DNA of 64,000 nucleotides from Saprospira grandis str. Lewin. Its GTDB lineage: Bacteria > Bacteroidota > Bacteroidia > Chitinophagales > Saprospiraceae. The stretch is from assembly GCF_000250635.1 (NCBI RefSeq), contig NC_016940.1, positions 3,038,501-3,102,500 of the forward strand, read 5' to 3'. Below the pieces are notes generated by a model, which worked only from the letters and a program-made list of their open reading frames with translations, was not told where the DNA came from and did not search any database. Shown here piece by piece: positions 9,229 through 16,181 of this stretch; position 1 is the stretch's first letter; each line of letters starts with the position of its first letter. Made by a program: the position numbers and the translations under genes.

Positions 9229-9252
9229 AAAAGAAAGGGGCCGAAGCCCCTT
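9229..9252 (-). terminator. Intrinsic terminator of the KAS III gene (- strand)
   Basis: On the - strand AAGGGG-CTTCGG-CCCCTT is followed by TCTTTTT. It lies 63 bases past the KAS III stop and just before ychF. Confidence 0.75.
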
Positions 9253-9314
9253 GTATTCATTTGCCGCAAAAATAGCGAACTTATAGAAAAAAGGGCAGAA
9301 TTCCCTCTTGTTTT

Positions 9315-10391
9315 TTAGACATGTTTATAAACGATGCAGTTAGCGTGCATCCCACCACCTACTGAAGAGAGAATAATATGGTCTCCCGCCTCAATTTGGT
9401 GGCCGTCCAATTTTCCTTTTAGGATATGGTCCAATAACATAGGGACCGTGGCCGCCGAACTATTTCCCCATTTGCCTACGGTCAAGGGAAAAACGGTTTC
9501 GGGCATTTGGCGGTCGTGCATGCTGTATAACTTTTTACACAACTGACGAATCATTTTTTCATTGGCCTGATGAATCAAAATCTGCTTGAGGTCGGCAATA
9601 TCTACATTCGCCTTTTTTAAACAGGCATCCATAGTGGCCGGCACCTTTTCCATCGCATATTTATAAACAGAGCGGCCATTCATTTTTACAAACAGACGGT
9701 CCTCATCTACTTCTTCATTATAAGAAGCTCCCATCCGAAGAAAATCGGCTCCCTGCACGCTATCGGTTACCGTTTTATGGCAGAGAATTCCCGCAGGCTC
9801 TTCCGATTCAAAACGCTCCAAAATAACCGCTCCGGCACCATCGCCAAAAAGCATAGAGTCCAAATCATGCGGGTCCAATACTCTAGACATCACATCAGAG
9901 CCAATCACCATCACCCGCTTGGCATCGCCCGAACGCAAATAATAATCCGCCTGAATTACGCCCTGTACCCAACTTGGGCAACCAAACAAAATATCATAAG
10001 CTACACAGTCCGAATTGACAATCCCCAATTTTTGCTTGACCTTAGCCGCAACATTGGGGAGCATATCAGTATAATGCGTCTTCGAGTTGACATCACCAAA
10101 ATTATGGGCCACAATAATATGGTCCAAACTTTCGCCATCTATTCCAGAGCTCTCCAAAGCATTTTTGGCCGCCAAATAAGCTAAATCAGAGGTGTTGATA
10201 TGCTCTTGGGCATACAAACGCTCGGTAATGCCAGAAATTTCAGCCAATTTGGCTACAATTTTCGCTGGCTCCTTTAGATTCTTCTCGCCATTGGCCTTAT
10301 AAAATTGATAGTCGGTAAAATCTTGATTGGGGACCACGACTTGAGGCTCATAAGAACCTGTTCCCACAATCTTACTATAGTATGCACACAT
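9315..10391 (-). CDS. 3-oxoacyl-ACP synthase III family protein (FabH-like)
   Basis: Decarboxylating condensing enzyme of the thiolase fold; FabH members start fatty acid synthesis by joining acetyl-CoA to malonyl-ACP. The catalytic triad is visible: Cys138 in DILFGCPSWVQG, His274 in ILIHQANEKMIRQL and Asn310 in GKWGNSSAATVP. The glycine-rich LFGDGAGAVIL is also present. The protein has 358 residues, longer than the usual ~320 of housekeeping FabH, with an insertion near residues 25-45 and the unusual GCPS around the cysteine in place of AACSGF, so the primer could be something other than acetyl-CoA. No other fatty acid synthesis genes are adjacent. Enzyme class is firm; exact substrate is open. 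Confidence 0.85.
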   Translation of the reverse strand: MCAYYSKIVGTGSYEPQVVVPNQDFTDYQFYKANGEKNLKEPAKIVAKLAEISGITERLYAQEHINTSDLAYLAAKNALESSGIDGESLDHIIVAHNFGDVNSKTHYTDMLPNVAAKVKQKLGIVNSDCVAYDILFGCPSWVQGVIQADYYLRSGDAKRVMVIGSDVMSRVLDPHDLDSMLFGDGAGAVILERFESEEPAGILCHKTVTDSVQGADFLRMGASYNEEVDEDRLFVKMNGRSVYKYAMEKVPATMDACLKKANVDIADLKQILIHQANEKMIRQLCKKLYSMHDRQMPETVFPLTVGKWGNSSAATVPMLLDHILKGKLDGHQIEAGDHIILSSVGGGMHANCIVYKHV

Positions 10392-10557
10392 ATTAAAAGC
10401 AGCTAATTATTGGTATTTAGGATATTGTTGGCCGAGTTTGCCCTCCGCCTAGGCACAAAGGTAATATTTTTAAAACGATTTCTCTTTTAGTGAGATACTT
10501 GTTGGCCCTATCTGCCCCTAGTCTGGACCTTAATATAATTTTTTTTCTATTATTTCT

Positions 10558-10707
10558 TTTGGGGCCCGCGGCCAGTTCGGCCTTCGGCCTCAGTTGGCCG
10601 CCGCTATGCTGCGCCGCTCGCAGGTCTGCTCGGCCCTGCGTTTTTTTCGCTACGCTCAAAAAACTGGGTCTGGCCTTCGGCCACGGCTGCGCAGCGCTGG
10701 GCCTGCA
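10558..10707 (+). repeat. GC-rich modular intergenic repeat, copy 4
   Basis: Left arm GGGGCCCGCGGCC with the hairpin TTCGGCCTTCGGCC, then CGCTATGCTGCGCCGCTC and the core GCAGGTCTGCTCGGCCCTGC. The core hairpin here is AT-rich, GTTTTTT paired with AAAAAAC, followed by TGGGTCTGGCCTTCGGCCAC and GCGCAGCGCTGGGCC. Confidence 0.85.
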
Positions 10708-11178
10708 CAACCTTAGTTTTTTCTCTGGTCTTTTTTCTTCGGCCCAAAAATTCCCCTTTCAATTAGCGGCTTTCAATTAGCAGCTGGGCCAAAAACTGCG
10801 GTGGTCTGTAGGTTGAAACCTACAGCCAGGCAACAAAAAGGGATTTCATTTTAAATGGAGGTTTAAAAACCTCCATAAAAAAACAGGGATGACAATTTCT
10901 TTTGGGAAAAATCAGTGGACCAAAAATCATCATGTTCAAAGCGGCAGAGGATTTTAATCCTCTCCGCACTATAGATGTAGAATGGAGTTGTTGTATGGCT
11001 GTGGGTTTCAACCCACAGATTCAAAACAACAACCGCCCAAGCACAACCGCCAAAAAAATCCCCTCGAATGAGGGGATGACAATTTTTTTCTTAGCCTAGG
11101 GCCTTGTCCCTAGGATTCCTATGAAATTTATGGGGGAGATAAAATTCCCCTTTCAATTAGCAGCTTTCAAATAGCAAG
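10708..11178. repeat. Palindrome-rich gene-free block
   Basis: No gene is seen. It holds six short perfect or near-perfect palindromes: CTGTAGGTTGAAACCTACAG (10806-10825), GGAGGTTTAAAAACCTCC (10857-10874), AGAGGATTTTAATCCTCT (10946-10963), CTGTGGGTTTCAACCCACAG (10999-11018), ATCCCCT/AGGGGAT (11058-11077) and CCTAGGG/CCCTAGG (11095-11114). Two direct repeats of about 36 bases starting TTCCCCTTTCAATTAGC (10751 and 11145) bracket the block, and GGGATGACAATTT occurs twice (about 10887 and 11072). Confidence 0.7.
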
Positions 11179-11216
11179 CGGCAGAAAAATCAAACTAATT
11201 TTTCTGCCGCTTTTTT
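11179..11216 (+). terminator. Strong terminator-like hairpin with no + strand gene before it
   Basis: Stem GCGGCAGAAAAAT/ATTTTTCTGCCGC with a short loop and a run of six T. No + strand gene ends upstream within this gap, so either it closes an unseen transcript or it shields the next gene. Confidence 0.6.
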
Positions 11217-11295
11217 GTCTAAAAAATTATTAGTCAGTCTATTGACATTAGTGTTTTTTAGTCTTAACTTTAAGAACAACAAAAAATATAGCCCC

Positions 11296-11751
11296 ATGAT
11301 AAATCTCCAGCAAAAATTTCAGGATTATAAACTGAGCAAAAAAATGCTCAAGGAATTTTACGGCATTTCTTATCCGACCTTGCGCAAACGCCTAAGAGAT
11401 GCGGGTTTGGACGAATTTATTGGCCGCAGAAAATTTATGTTTGGGGAGTTTCTCCTCATTTTTCGGGCATTGGGCCAACCCGAACAAATTTTTACGGAGC
11501 TGCAAGAGCTAGCGCAAATTTATGAGCAACTCATTAACTTGGGTTTGTTGCAGGGGCAATCGCAAAAAGATTTGCCGCAAAAAGGGCAAAAAAAGGAGGA
11601 AAATCTTCCTTCTTCGCCAAAATTATGGCTTTTGCAAGCTCCTTTGACTTTGCTCCACCGCTTTATTGCTCTTTATTATCAAGTTTTGCTAAAAGGCTGG
11701 GATCTATTGTATGGTCCAACAAAAAAATATGCTGCTCAAGAAGCTGCATAA
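11296..11751 (+). CDS. Small protein with an HTH-like N-terminus, function unknown
   Basis: I do not recognise a named family. The chosen start ATG 11296 gives 151 residues. A longer frame from TTG 11215 would begin inside the terminator hairpin and was rejected. Residues ~12-45 (LSKKMLKEFYGISYPTLRKRLRDAGLDEFIG) have the spacing of a helix-turn-helix: a helix, the turn YGIS, then a basic recognition helix. The middle is helical and the C-terminal ~60 residues are basic and aromatic (LLHRFIALYYQVLLKGWDLLYGP), perhaps membrane-associating. DNA binding is inference. It is bordered by the palindrome-rich block and a repeat, alone on its strand. Bias towards A and T is stronger than in its neighbours. 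Confidence 0.6.
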   Translation: MINLQQKFQDYKLSKKMLKEFYGISYPTLRKRLRDAGLDEFIGRRKFMFGEFLLIFRALGQPEQIFTELQELAQIYEQLINLGLLQGQSQKDLPQKGQKKEENLPSSPKLWLLQAPLTLLHRFIALYYQVLLKGWDLLYGPTKKYAAQEAA

Positions 11752-11801
11752 TAAAACAAGAAGCAAAACTGCCGAAGAAAAAAGCCCAAAGAAAAAAATT
11801 A

Positions 11802-11932
11802 GATGAGCGGATGAGCGATGCGCAGCAGTGGCCGAAGGCCAGACCAAAGCGGCGAAGCCGCTGCAGGGCCGAGCAGACCTGCGAGCTGCGAAGCGTAGCG
11901 ACCCGAGCCGAAGGCGAGGGGCAGCCCCAAAA
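11802..11932 (-). repeat. GC-rich modular intergenic repeat, copy 5
   Basis: Reads on - from GGGGCTGCCCC through GGGTCGCTACGC and the core. The core hairpin is AGCGGCTTCGCCGCT, then TTGGTCTGGCCTTCGGCCAC and GCGCATCGCTCATC. It lies between two convergent genes. Confidence 0.85.
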
Positions 11933-12000
11933 GCTTATAAAAAGCACTAAAAAAAGCGAAAGAGGATTTTATCACTCTGTTCGCTCATTTTTTTCTAGAC

Positions 12001-12540
12001 TTAGCGTCCCAAATATTGTCTGCGCATTTCCCAAAGTAAAACGCCCATGCTCACCGAAACATTTAACGAATGTTTGCTGCCAAATTGCGGAATTTCAATG
12101 GCGCCATCTACCAAAGGCAAGAGTTCGGCATCCACGCCTTTAACTTCATTGCCAAAAATGAGGGCAATGCCTTCTTGGGCGCTCCAAACAAACTGTTCTA
12201 AAGAATGGCTGCCAAAAGTTTGCTCCACGGCATACACTTTATAGCCTTTTGCTTTGGCCGCAGCTATAGCCGCTTTATTTTCTTCAAAATATTGCCAATC
12301 TACAGCTCTATCGGCGCCCAAAGCCGACTTCATAATTTCTCTTTGGGGCGGTTGGGCCGAAATTCCCGTCAAAAAAATGCCTTCAATGCCAAAAGCATCG
12401 GCGGTGCGAAAAGCAGCGCCCACATTTAGGGCCGAGCGCAAATTATCTAAAATGAGGAGCAAAGGCATTTTGGGTTGTTGCTTATACTCTTCAATGCTAG
12501 GCCGCTGTAGCTCTAGCATGCTCTTTTTTTTCAGTTCCAT
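12001..12540 (-). CDS. SpoU/TrmH family RNA 2'-O-methyltransferase
   Basis: SPOUT-class enzyme that transfers a methyl group from S-adenosylmethionine to a ribose 2'-OH in tRNA or rRNA. The 179 residues carry the three SpoU motifs: N-(x)-R in LDNLRSALNVGAAFRTADAFG, IALIFGNEVKGVD, and the knot-forming IPQFGSKHSLNVSVSMGVLLWEM at the C-terminus. It lacks the N-terminal substrate-binding domain of larger rRNA enzymes, as TrmH and TrmL-type proteins do; the exact target nucleotide cannot be named. It lies 62 bases downstream of the glutaryl-CoA dehydrogenase-like gene, but a terminator stands between them. Confidence 0.85.
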   Translation of the reverse strand: MELKKKSMLELQRPSIEEYKQQPKMPLLLILDNLRSALNVGAAFRTADAFGIEGIFLTGISAQPPQREIMKSALGADRAVDWQYFEENKAAIAAAKAKGYKVYAVEQTFGSHSLEQFVWSAQEGIALIFGNEVKGVDAELLPLVDGAIEIPQFGSKHSLNVSVSMGVLLWEMRRQYLGR

Positions 12541-12554
12541 AATTTTGCAGACAA

Positions 12555-12582
12555 AAAAGCCTCCTCTACTTGATAGAGGAGG
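12555..12582 (-). terminator. Intrinsic terminator of the acyl-CoA dehydrogenase gene (- strand)
   Basis: On the - strand TAGCCTCCTCTA and TAGAGGAGGCT form a long perfect stem followed by six T, 20 bases after the stop codon at 12603. Confidence 0.9.
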
Positions 12583-12602
12583 CTAAAGTTTATTGATTTC
12601 GC

Positions 12603-13820
12603 TTATTTAAAGGCGTTCAAACCCGTAACATCCATACCCGTAATGAGCAAGTGAATATCGTGCGTACCTTCGTAAGTCAATACCGTTTCTAGGTTCATCA
12701 TGTGGCGCATGCAGGGATACTCGTTGGTAATTCCCATTCCACCATGAATTTGGCGAGCTTCGCGAGCGATGTCTAGTGCCATGGCCACATTATTACGCTT
12801 GGCCATAGAAACTTGAGCGGGAGTAGCTTTGCCGGCATCCATCAAGCCACCCAAACGCCAAAGCAAAAGTTGCGCTTTGGTAATTTCGGTAATCATTTCG
12901 GCCAATTTTTTCTGAGTCAATTGGAAACCAGCGATGGGTTTACCAAACTGCTCGCGCTCCAAAGAGTAGCGCAAAGCCGACTCATAACAATCCATAGCGG
13001 CACCCAAAGCACCCCAAGCAATGCCGTAGCGGGCTTTAGTGAGGCAAGACAAAGGACCTTTCAAGCCTTTTACATTGGGCAAAAGATTGGCTTTGGGGAT
13101 GCGCGCATCTTCAAAAACCAATTCGCCAGTGATAGAAGCGCGAAGAGAAAGTTTTCCGTGAATTTCGGGTGCAGAAACGCCGGGGGTGTCCATATCGACA
13201 ATCAAACCACGGATAACGCCTTCTTCATCCTTGGCCCAAACCACGGCCACATCAGCGATAGGCGAGTTGGTGATCCACATTTTTGCGCCATTGAGGATAT
13301 AATGATCGCCATCTTCTTTGATGTTGGTAATCATGCCGGCGGGATTCGATCCATGATCGGGCTCGGTCAAGCCAAAGCAGCCGATAAATTCGCCAGCGGC
13401 CAATTTGGGCAAGTATTTCATGCGCTGTTCTTCGCTACCGAAGCGATAGATGGGGTACATGACCAAAGAACCTTGCACAGAAGCGGCAGAGCGAATGCCT
13501 GAGTCGCCACGCTCCAATTCTTGCATCATGAGGCCGTAAGTGGTTTCATCGGTACCTGCGCAGCCGTATTTTTCGGGCAAAGAGGGGCCAAAAGCGCCCA
13601 ATTCTGCCAAACCTTTGATCAGGTGGCGGGGATAGATGGCTCGTTCGTAGCAATCCTCAATAATGGGAGAAATTTCGCCACGGACAAATTCGCGGACGGC
13701 ATCGCGAGCAATTTTCTGCTCATCCGTTAGCAAATCGTCAATCATATAATAATCTTGGCCCTTAAAGCGGTCTTGTTTGGCCGAACGTTTAATGCTGTCT
13801 AGCAATTCTTGGTTTTGCAT
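12603..13820 (-). CDS. Acyl-CoA dehydrogenase, glutaryl-CoA dehydrogenase-like
   Basis: FAD enzyme that oxidises an acyl-CoA at the alpha-beta bond; glutaryl-CoA dehydrogenase also decarboxylates to crotonyl-CoA in lysine and tryptophan breakdown. The 405 residues show the FAD-binding CFGLTEPDHGSNPAGM and KMWITNSPIADVAVVWAKDE, and the C-terminal catalytic-base region TYEGTHDIHLLITGMDVTG, whose EGTHDIH and following glycine-rich pattern fit glutaryl-CoA dehydrogenases better than short-chain enzymes. The arginine-containing LGGLMDAGKATPAQVSMAKRNN is also typical. No lysine catabolism genes are adjacent, so substrate assignment rests on sequence alone. Confidence 0.85.
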   Translation of the reverse strand: MQNQELLDSIKRSAKQDRFKGQDYYMIDDLLTDEQKIARDAVREFVRGEISPIIEDCYERAIYPRHLIKGLAELGAFGPSLPEKYGCAGTDETTYGLMMQELERGDSGIRSAASVQGSLVMYPIYRFGSEEQRMKYLPKLAAGEFIGCFGLTEPDHGSNPAGMITNIKEDGDHYILNGAKMWITNSPIADVAVVWAKDEEGVIRGLIVDMDTPGVSAPEIHGKLSLRASITGELVFEDARIPKANLLPNVKGLKGPLSCLTKARYGIAWGALGAAMDCYESALRYSLEREQFGKPIAGFQLTQKKLAEMITEITKAQLLLWRLGGLMDAGKATPAQVSMAKRNNVAMALDIAREARQIHGGMGITNEYPCMRHMMNLETVLTYEGTHDIHLLITGMDVTGLNAFK

Positions 13821-13863
13821 AATTGTACTATTATTTAGCTGTTAGCTTATCTTAATTTTATTT

Positions 13864-14100
13864 TTTTGGGGCTGCCCCTTCCGCTAGGTTAAAACCCAGC
13901 GCAAAGCGGTATCGCTTTGCGAAGCTATACAAAATGAGGGTTAAAACCCTCATGAATTATCGGTCGGGTCGCTCCCCTTAGGGCTCGCAGGTCTGCTCGG
14001 CCCTGCAGTTTTTTCGCTGCGCTCAAAAACTTGGGTCTGGCCTTCGGCCACCCTGCCGGGCAGCTCAGCCTGCGGCGGCTTCGCCGCCTGTCCTCTGCAA
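13864..14100 (+). repeat. GC-rich modular intergenic repeat, copy 6, with palindrome module
   Basis: Starts TTTGGGGCTGCCCC and carries a ~95-base insert nearly identical, in the element frame, to that in copy 2: palindromes GGGTT-AAAACCC-type (13884-13901 and 13934-13953) around ATCGCTTTGCGAAGC. Then the core, a hairpin AGTTTTT/AAAAACT, TTGGGTCTGGCCTTCGGCCAC and GGCGGCTTCGCCGCC. It fills most of the gap between gcdH-like and subtilase genes. Confidence 0.85.
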
Positions 14101-14190
14101 AAGGACCTCATTGTTGTTTTAAATGAGTGGTTTAGTCTTTCTCTAGCAAAGCTAAAAAAAACTACGAATGAGTTCAATATTTTCTAGGGC

Positions 14191-15846
14191 CTACTTAGTC
14201 AAAAGGGCTTTTTTCTTGGCGGGCCCCATTTTTAGTTCTAGTTGATAAAGGCCTGCGGGCAGTGTTTTCCAGTTTGGAATTTTGCATAAAAAGCGTTGTC
14301 CAAAAACGGCTTGATATTTTTTTGTATAAATCAATTGGCCAATTGGGCCATAGAGTTTTACTTCTACTTCTTCGTCAATGGCTTCGGGCCAGATGATAAA
14401 GAAATCTTCTTGGGCTTTGGCCATGGGCAGATAATAGAGATCTTCTTTTTCTTGAACCTCTAGATAGTGGCCGGCTCTGGCTTTTTTCCAGGCATCGAAA
14501 AGGGCGGGCACCCCATAGCCTAGGGCGGTATCGGGTTTTTTGTATTGGCTGCCTAGGCTTTCGGCTAGGCGAATGAGTTCTACATTGCTGTATTCGGGTA
14601 GGGCTTGCCAGAGGCAAGCCATGGCGCCGGCCAAGATGGGGGAAGAGAAAGAAGTTCCCGAATTAAAATTGTGTCGATAGCGGCCAACTTGGGCCACAAT
14701 AGCGAAAAGGCCTCGGGCGGCTAGATTGGGTTTGACCAAATAGCTAGAATCAAAACCATAGGAGCTAAAAGCGGCATGAAAGCCATCGCGATCGGTGGCG
14801 CCAACGGTCAGGATGCTATCGGCATCGCCGGGGGCGGAGAGGTGGTGCCAGGGATCATTGCCTTCATTTCCGGCCGAAGTAACGACCAAAATGCCACGGC
14901 TAGCGGCTAGGTCGGCGGCTTGGGTGATGGTGGTGGTATTGCCATCTAGGTCTACATAGGCATAATCCATTTTGTCGTCATCAAAGTCGGCATAGCCCAA
15001 AGAGGAATTGATCAGGTAAACGCCAACGCTATCGGCAAATTCTGCGGCGGCCAGCCAGTTATATTCTTCAATGCGATATTCTCCGCCGGAGTCTTCGGTT
15101 TTGCATAAAAAGTAATTGGCTTGTGGGGCTGTGCCCATGACTTGGCCGGGCAAATTGGCGGCCATACAAGAGAGGACATCTCGGCCATGTTCGGAGCCTT
15201 CATAGACAAAGGTATCGAGTTGAACAAAATCGTAGCTGCCTAAAATTTGGCCCTTTTGGCGGAGCGAATCAAAGGCGGGGGTTTCTCTGAGGTCGGAAAA
15301 ACCGCCATCAAAAACGGCTAGGGGCATATTTTGGCCTGCAAAACCGAGTTGGTGGAGATAATCGACTTGCAGCATATGGATTTGGTTTTCGCTCAGGCCA
15401 TAAAAGTCGTCTTCTTTGGTATATTCGGATTTATATTCTCGGCGGCCGATGTAGTTGGTCCCTTCATTTTTTTTGCGGCTAAAGCCGACGGCTGCTGTTT
15501 TTTGGACAAAGGGCAGTTCTTGGACAAACTTGAGTTTTTGGCCATTGCCACGGATCACGGCGCCGTTTTTCCATTTGGAGCTATACTGAATGGCAAAGCC
15601 TTGGGCCTTTATTTGGGCCAAATAGCTAGGATCTACAGGTAAATCTAGGCTGTCGATCTTTATACCCATCTTTTGGCGGCGCTCAATGGCGGCGGAAGAG
15701 AGATACTCTTGAGGGTGAAAAATGCTGTAGGGGCTATTGTCCTTATGGTCAAATTGCACCCAAAATAAATCGTAATCTCTTTGGGCGAAAATAAGTTGGC
15801 TAGAGAGGAGAAAAACTAAAAGGTAGAGTTGCTTTAACATAGGCAT
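14191..15846 (-). CDS. Secreted subtilisin-like (S8) serine protease, type IX cargo
   Basis: Extracellular protease. The 551 residues begin with a signal peptide (MLKQLYLLVFLLSSQLIFAQ after a short leader), then an N-terminal propeptide-like region (about 25-150). The catalytic triad is intact: Asp180 in LAVFDGGFSDL, His220 in SEHGRDVLSCMA, oxyanion Asn in VVTSAGNEGNDPW and Ser399 in SGTSFSSPILAG. The last ~80 residues (LYGPIGQLIYTKKY, LPAGLYQLEL) form a type IX sorting domain, read by PorU, which is encoded at the right end of the window. Two other S8 enzymes are encoded at 36.8 and 42.2 kb; D/H/S spacing here and in the third is alike. Confidence 0.9.
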   Translation of the reverse strand: MPMLKQLYLLVFLLSSQLIFAQRDYDLFWVQFDHKDNSPYSIFHPQEYLSSAAIERRQKMGIKIDSLDLPVDPSYLAQIKAQGFAIQYSSKWKNGAVIRGNGQKLKFVQELPFVQKTAAVGFSRKKNEGTNYIGRREYKSEYTKEDDFYGLSENQIHMLQVDYLHQLGFAGQNMPLAVFDGGFSDLRETPAFDSLRQKGQILGSYDFVQLDTFVYEGSEHGRDVLSCMAANLPGQVMGTAPQANYFLCKTEDSGGEYRIEEYNWLAAAEFADSVGVYLINSSLGYADFDDDKMDYAYVDLDGNTTTITQAADLAASRGILVVTSAGNEGNDPWHHLSAPGDADSILTVGATDRDGFHAAFSSYGFDSSYLVKPNLAARGLFAIVAQVGRYRHNFNSGTSFSSPILAGAMACLWQALPEYSNVELIRLAESLGSQYKKPDTALGYGVPALFDAWKKARAGHYLEVQEKEDLYYLPMAKAQEDFFIIWPEAIDEEVEVKLYGPIGQLIYTKKYQAVFGQRFLCKIPNWKTLPAGLYQLELKMGPAKKKALLTK

Positions 15847-15962
15847 TTTTATTCGTTCAATGCGGTTGGGGTTGCTTATTCTAATTTAAGCAAGATGCGG
15901 ACATATTACAAAGCTTTGGGCTAAAGTTCGACCAATGGCAAAAAAAGAGGGCCAAAATGGTC

Positions 15963-16124
15963 TAGGGGGCGGCGCAGCCGCCCGGCTGAGGGATGGATAG
16001 TGGTGCGGCGTAGCCGCAGACCCAAGGCTTTTGAAGCAAAGCGAAAAAGCCTGCAGGGCCGAGCAGACCTGCGAGCCACGACACAGCCCGACCCGCCCGT
16101 AGGGCGGGGCAGCCCCCCAAAAAA
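15963..16124 (-). repeat. GC-rich modular intergenic repeat, copy 7
   Basis: Reads on - from GGGGGGCTGCCCCGCCC through GGGTCGGGCTGTG and the core. The core hairpin is AGGCTTTT paired with AAAAGCCT, the next slot CGGCTACGCCG, then ATCCATCCCTCAGCC and GGCGGCTGCGCCGCC. Confidence 0.85.
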
Positions 16125-16126
16125 AT

Positions 16127-16160
16127 AAAAAAGGCCAGCCCTCGAAAAGAGGACTGGCCC
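16127..16160 (-). terminator. Intrinsic terminator of the Cys-repeat/OmpA-like gene (- strand)
   Basis: On the - strand GGCCAGTCCTC pairs with GAGGGCTGGCC (one mismatch) and is followed by six T, just after the stop at 16182. Confidence 0.88.
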
Positions 16161-16181
16161 AGCTGATTTAGCTTAAAAAGA

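Noticed and set aside
9267-9274. TATTTTTG on the - strand as a ychF promoter
   Set aside because: It lies upstream of the KAS III terminator hairpin, so a transcript from it would run through the hairpin; no -33 element is seen.
11215-11295. N-terminal extension of the HTH-like protein from TTG 11215
   Set aside because: The start would lie inside the terminator hairpin's T run; ATG 11296 is more likely.
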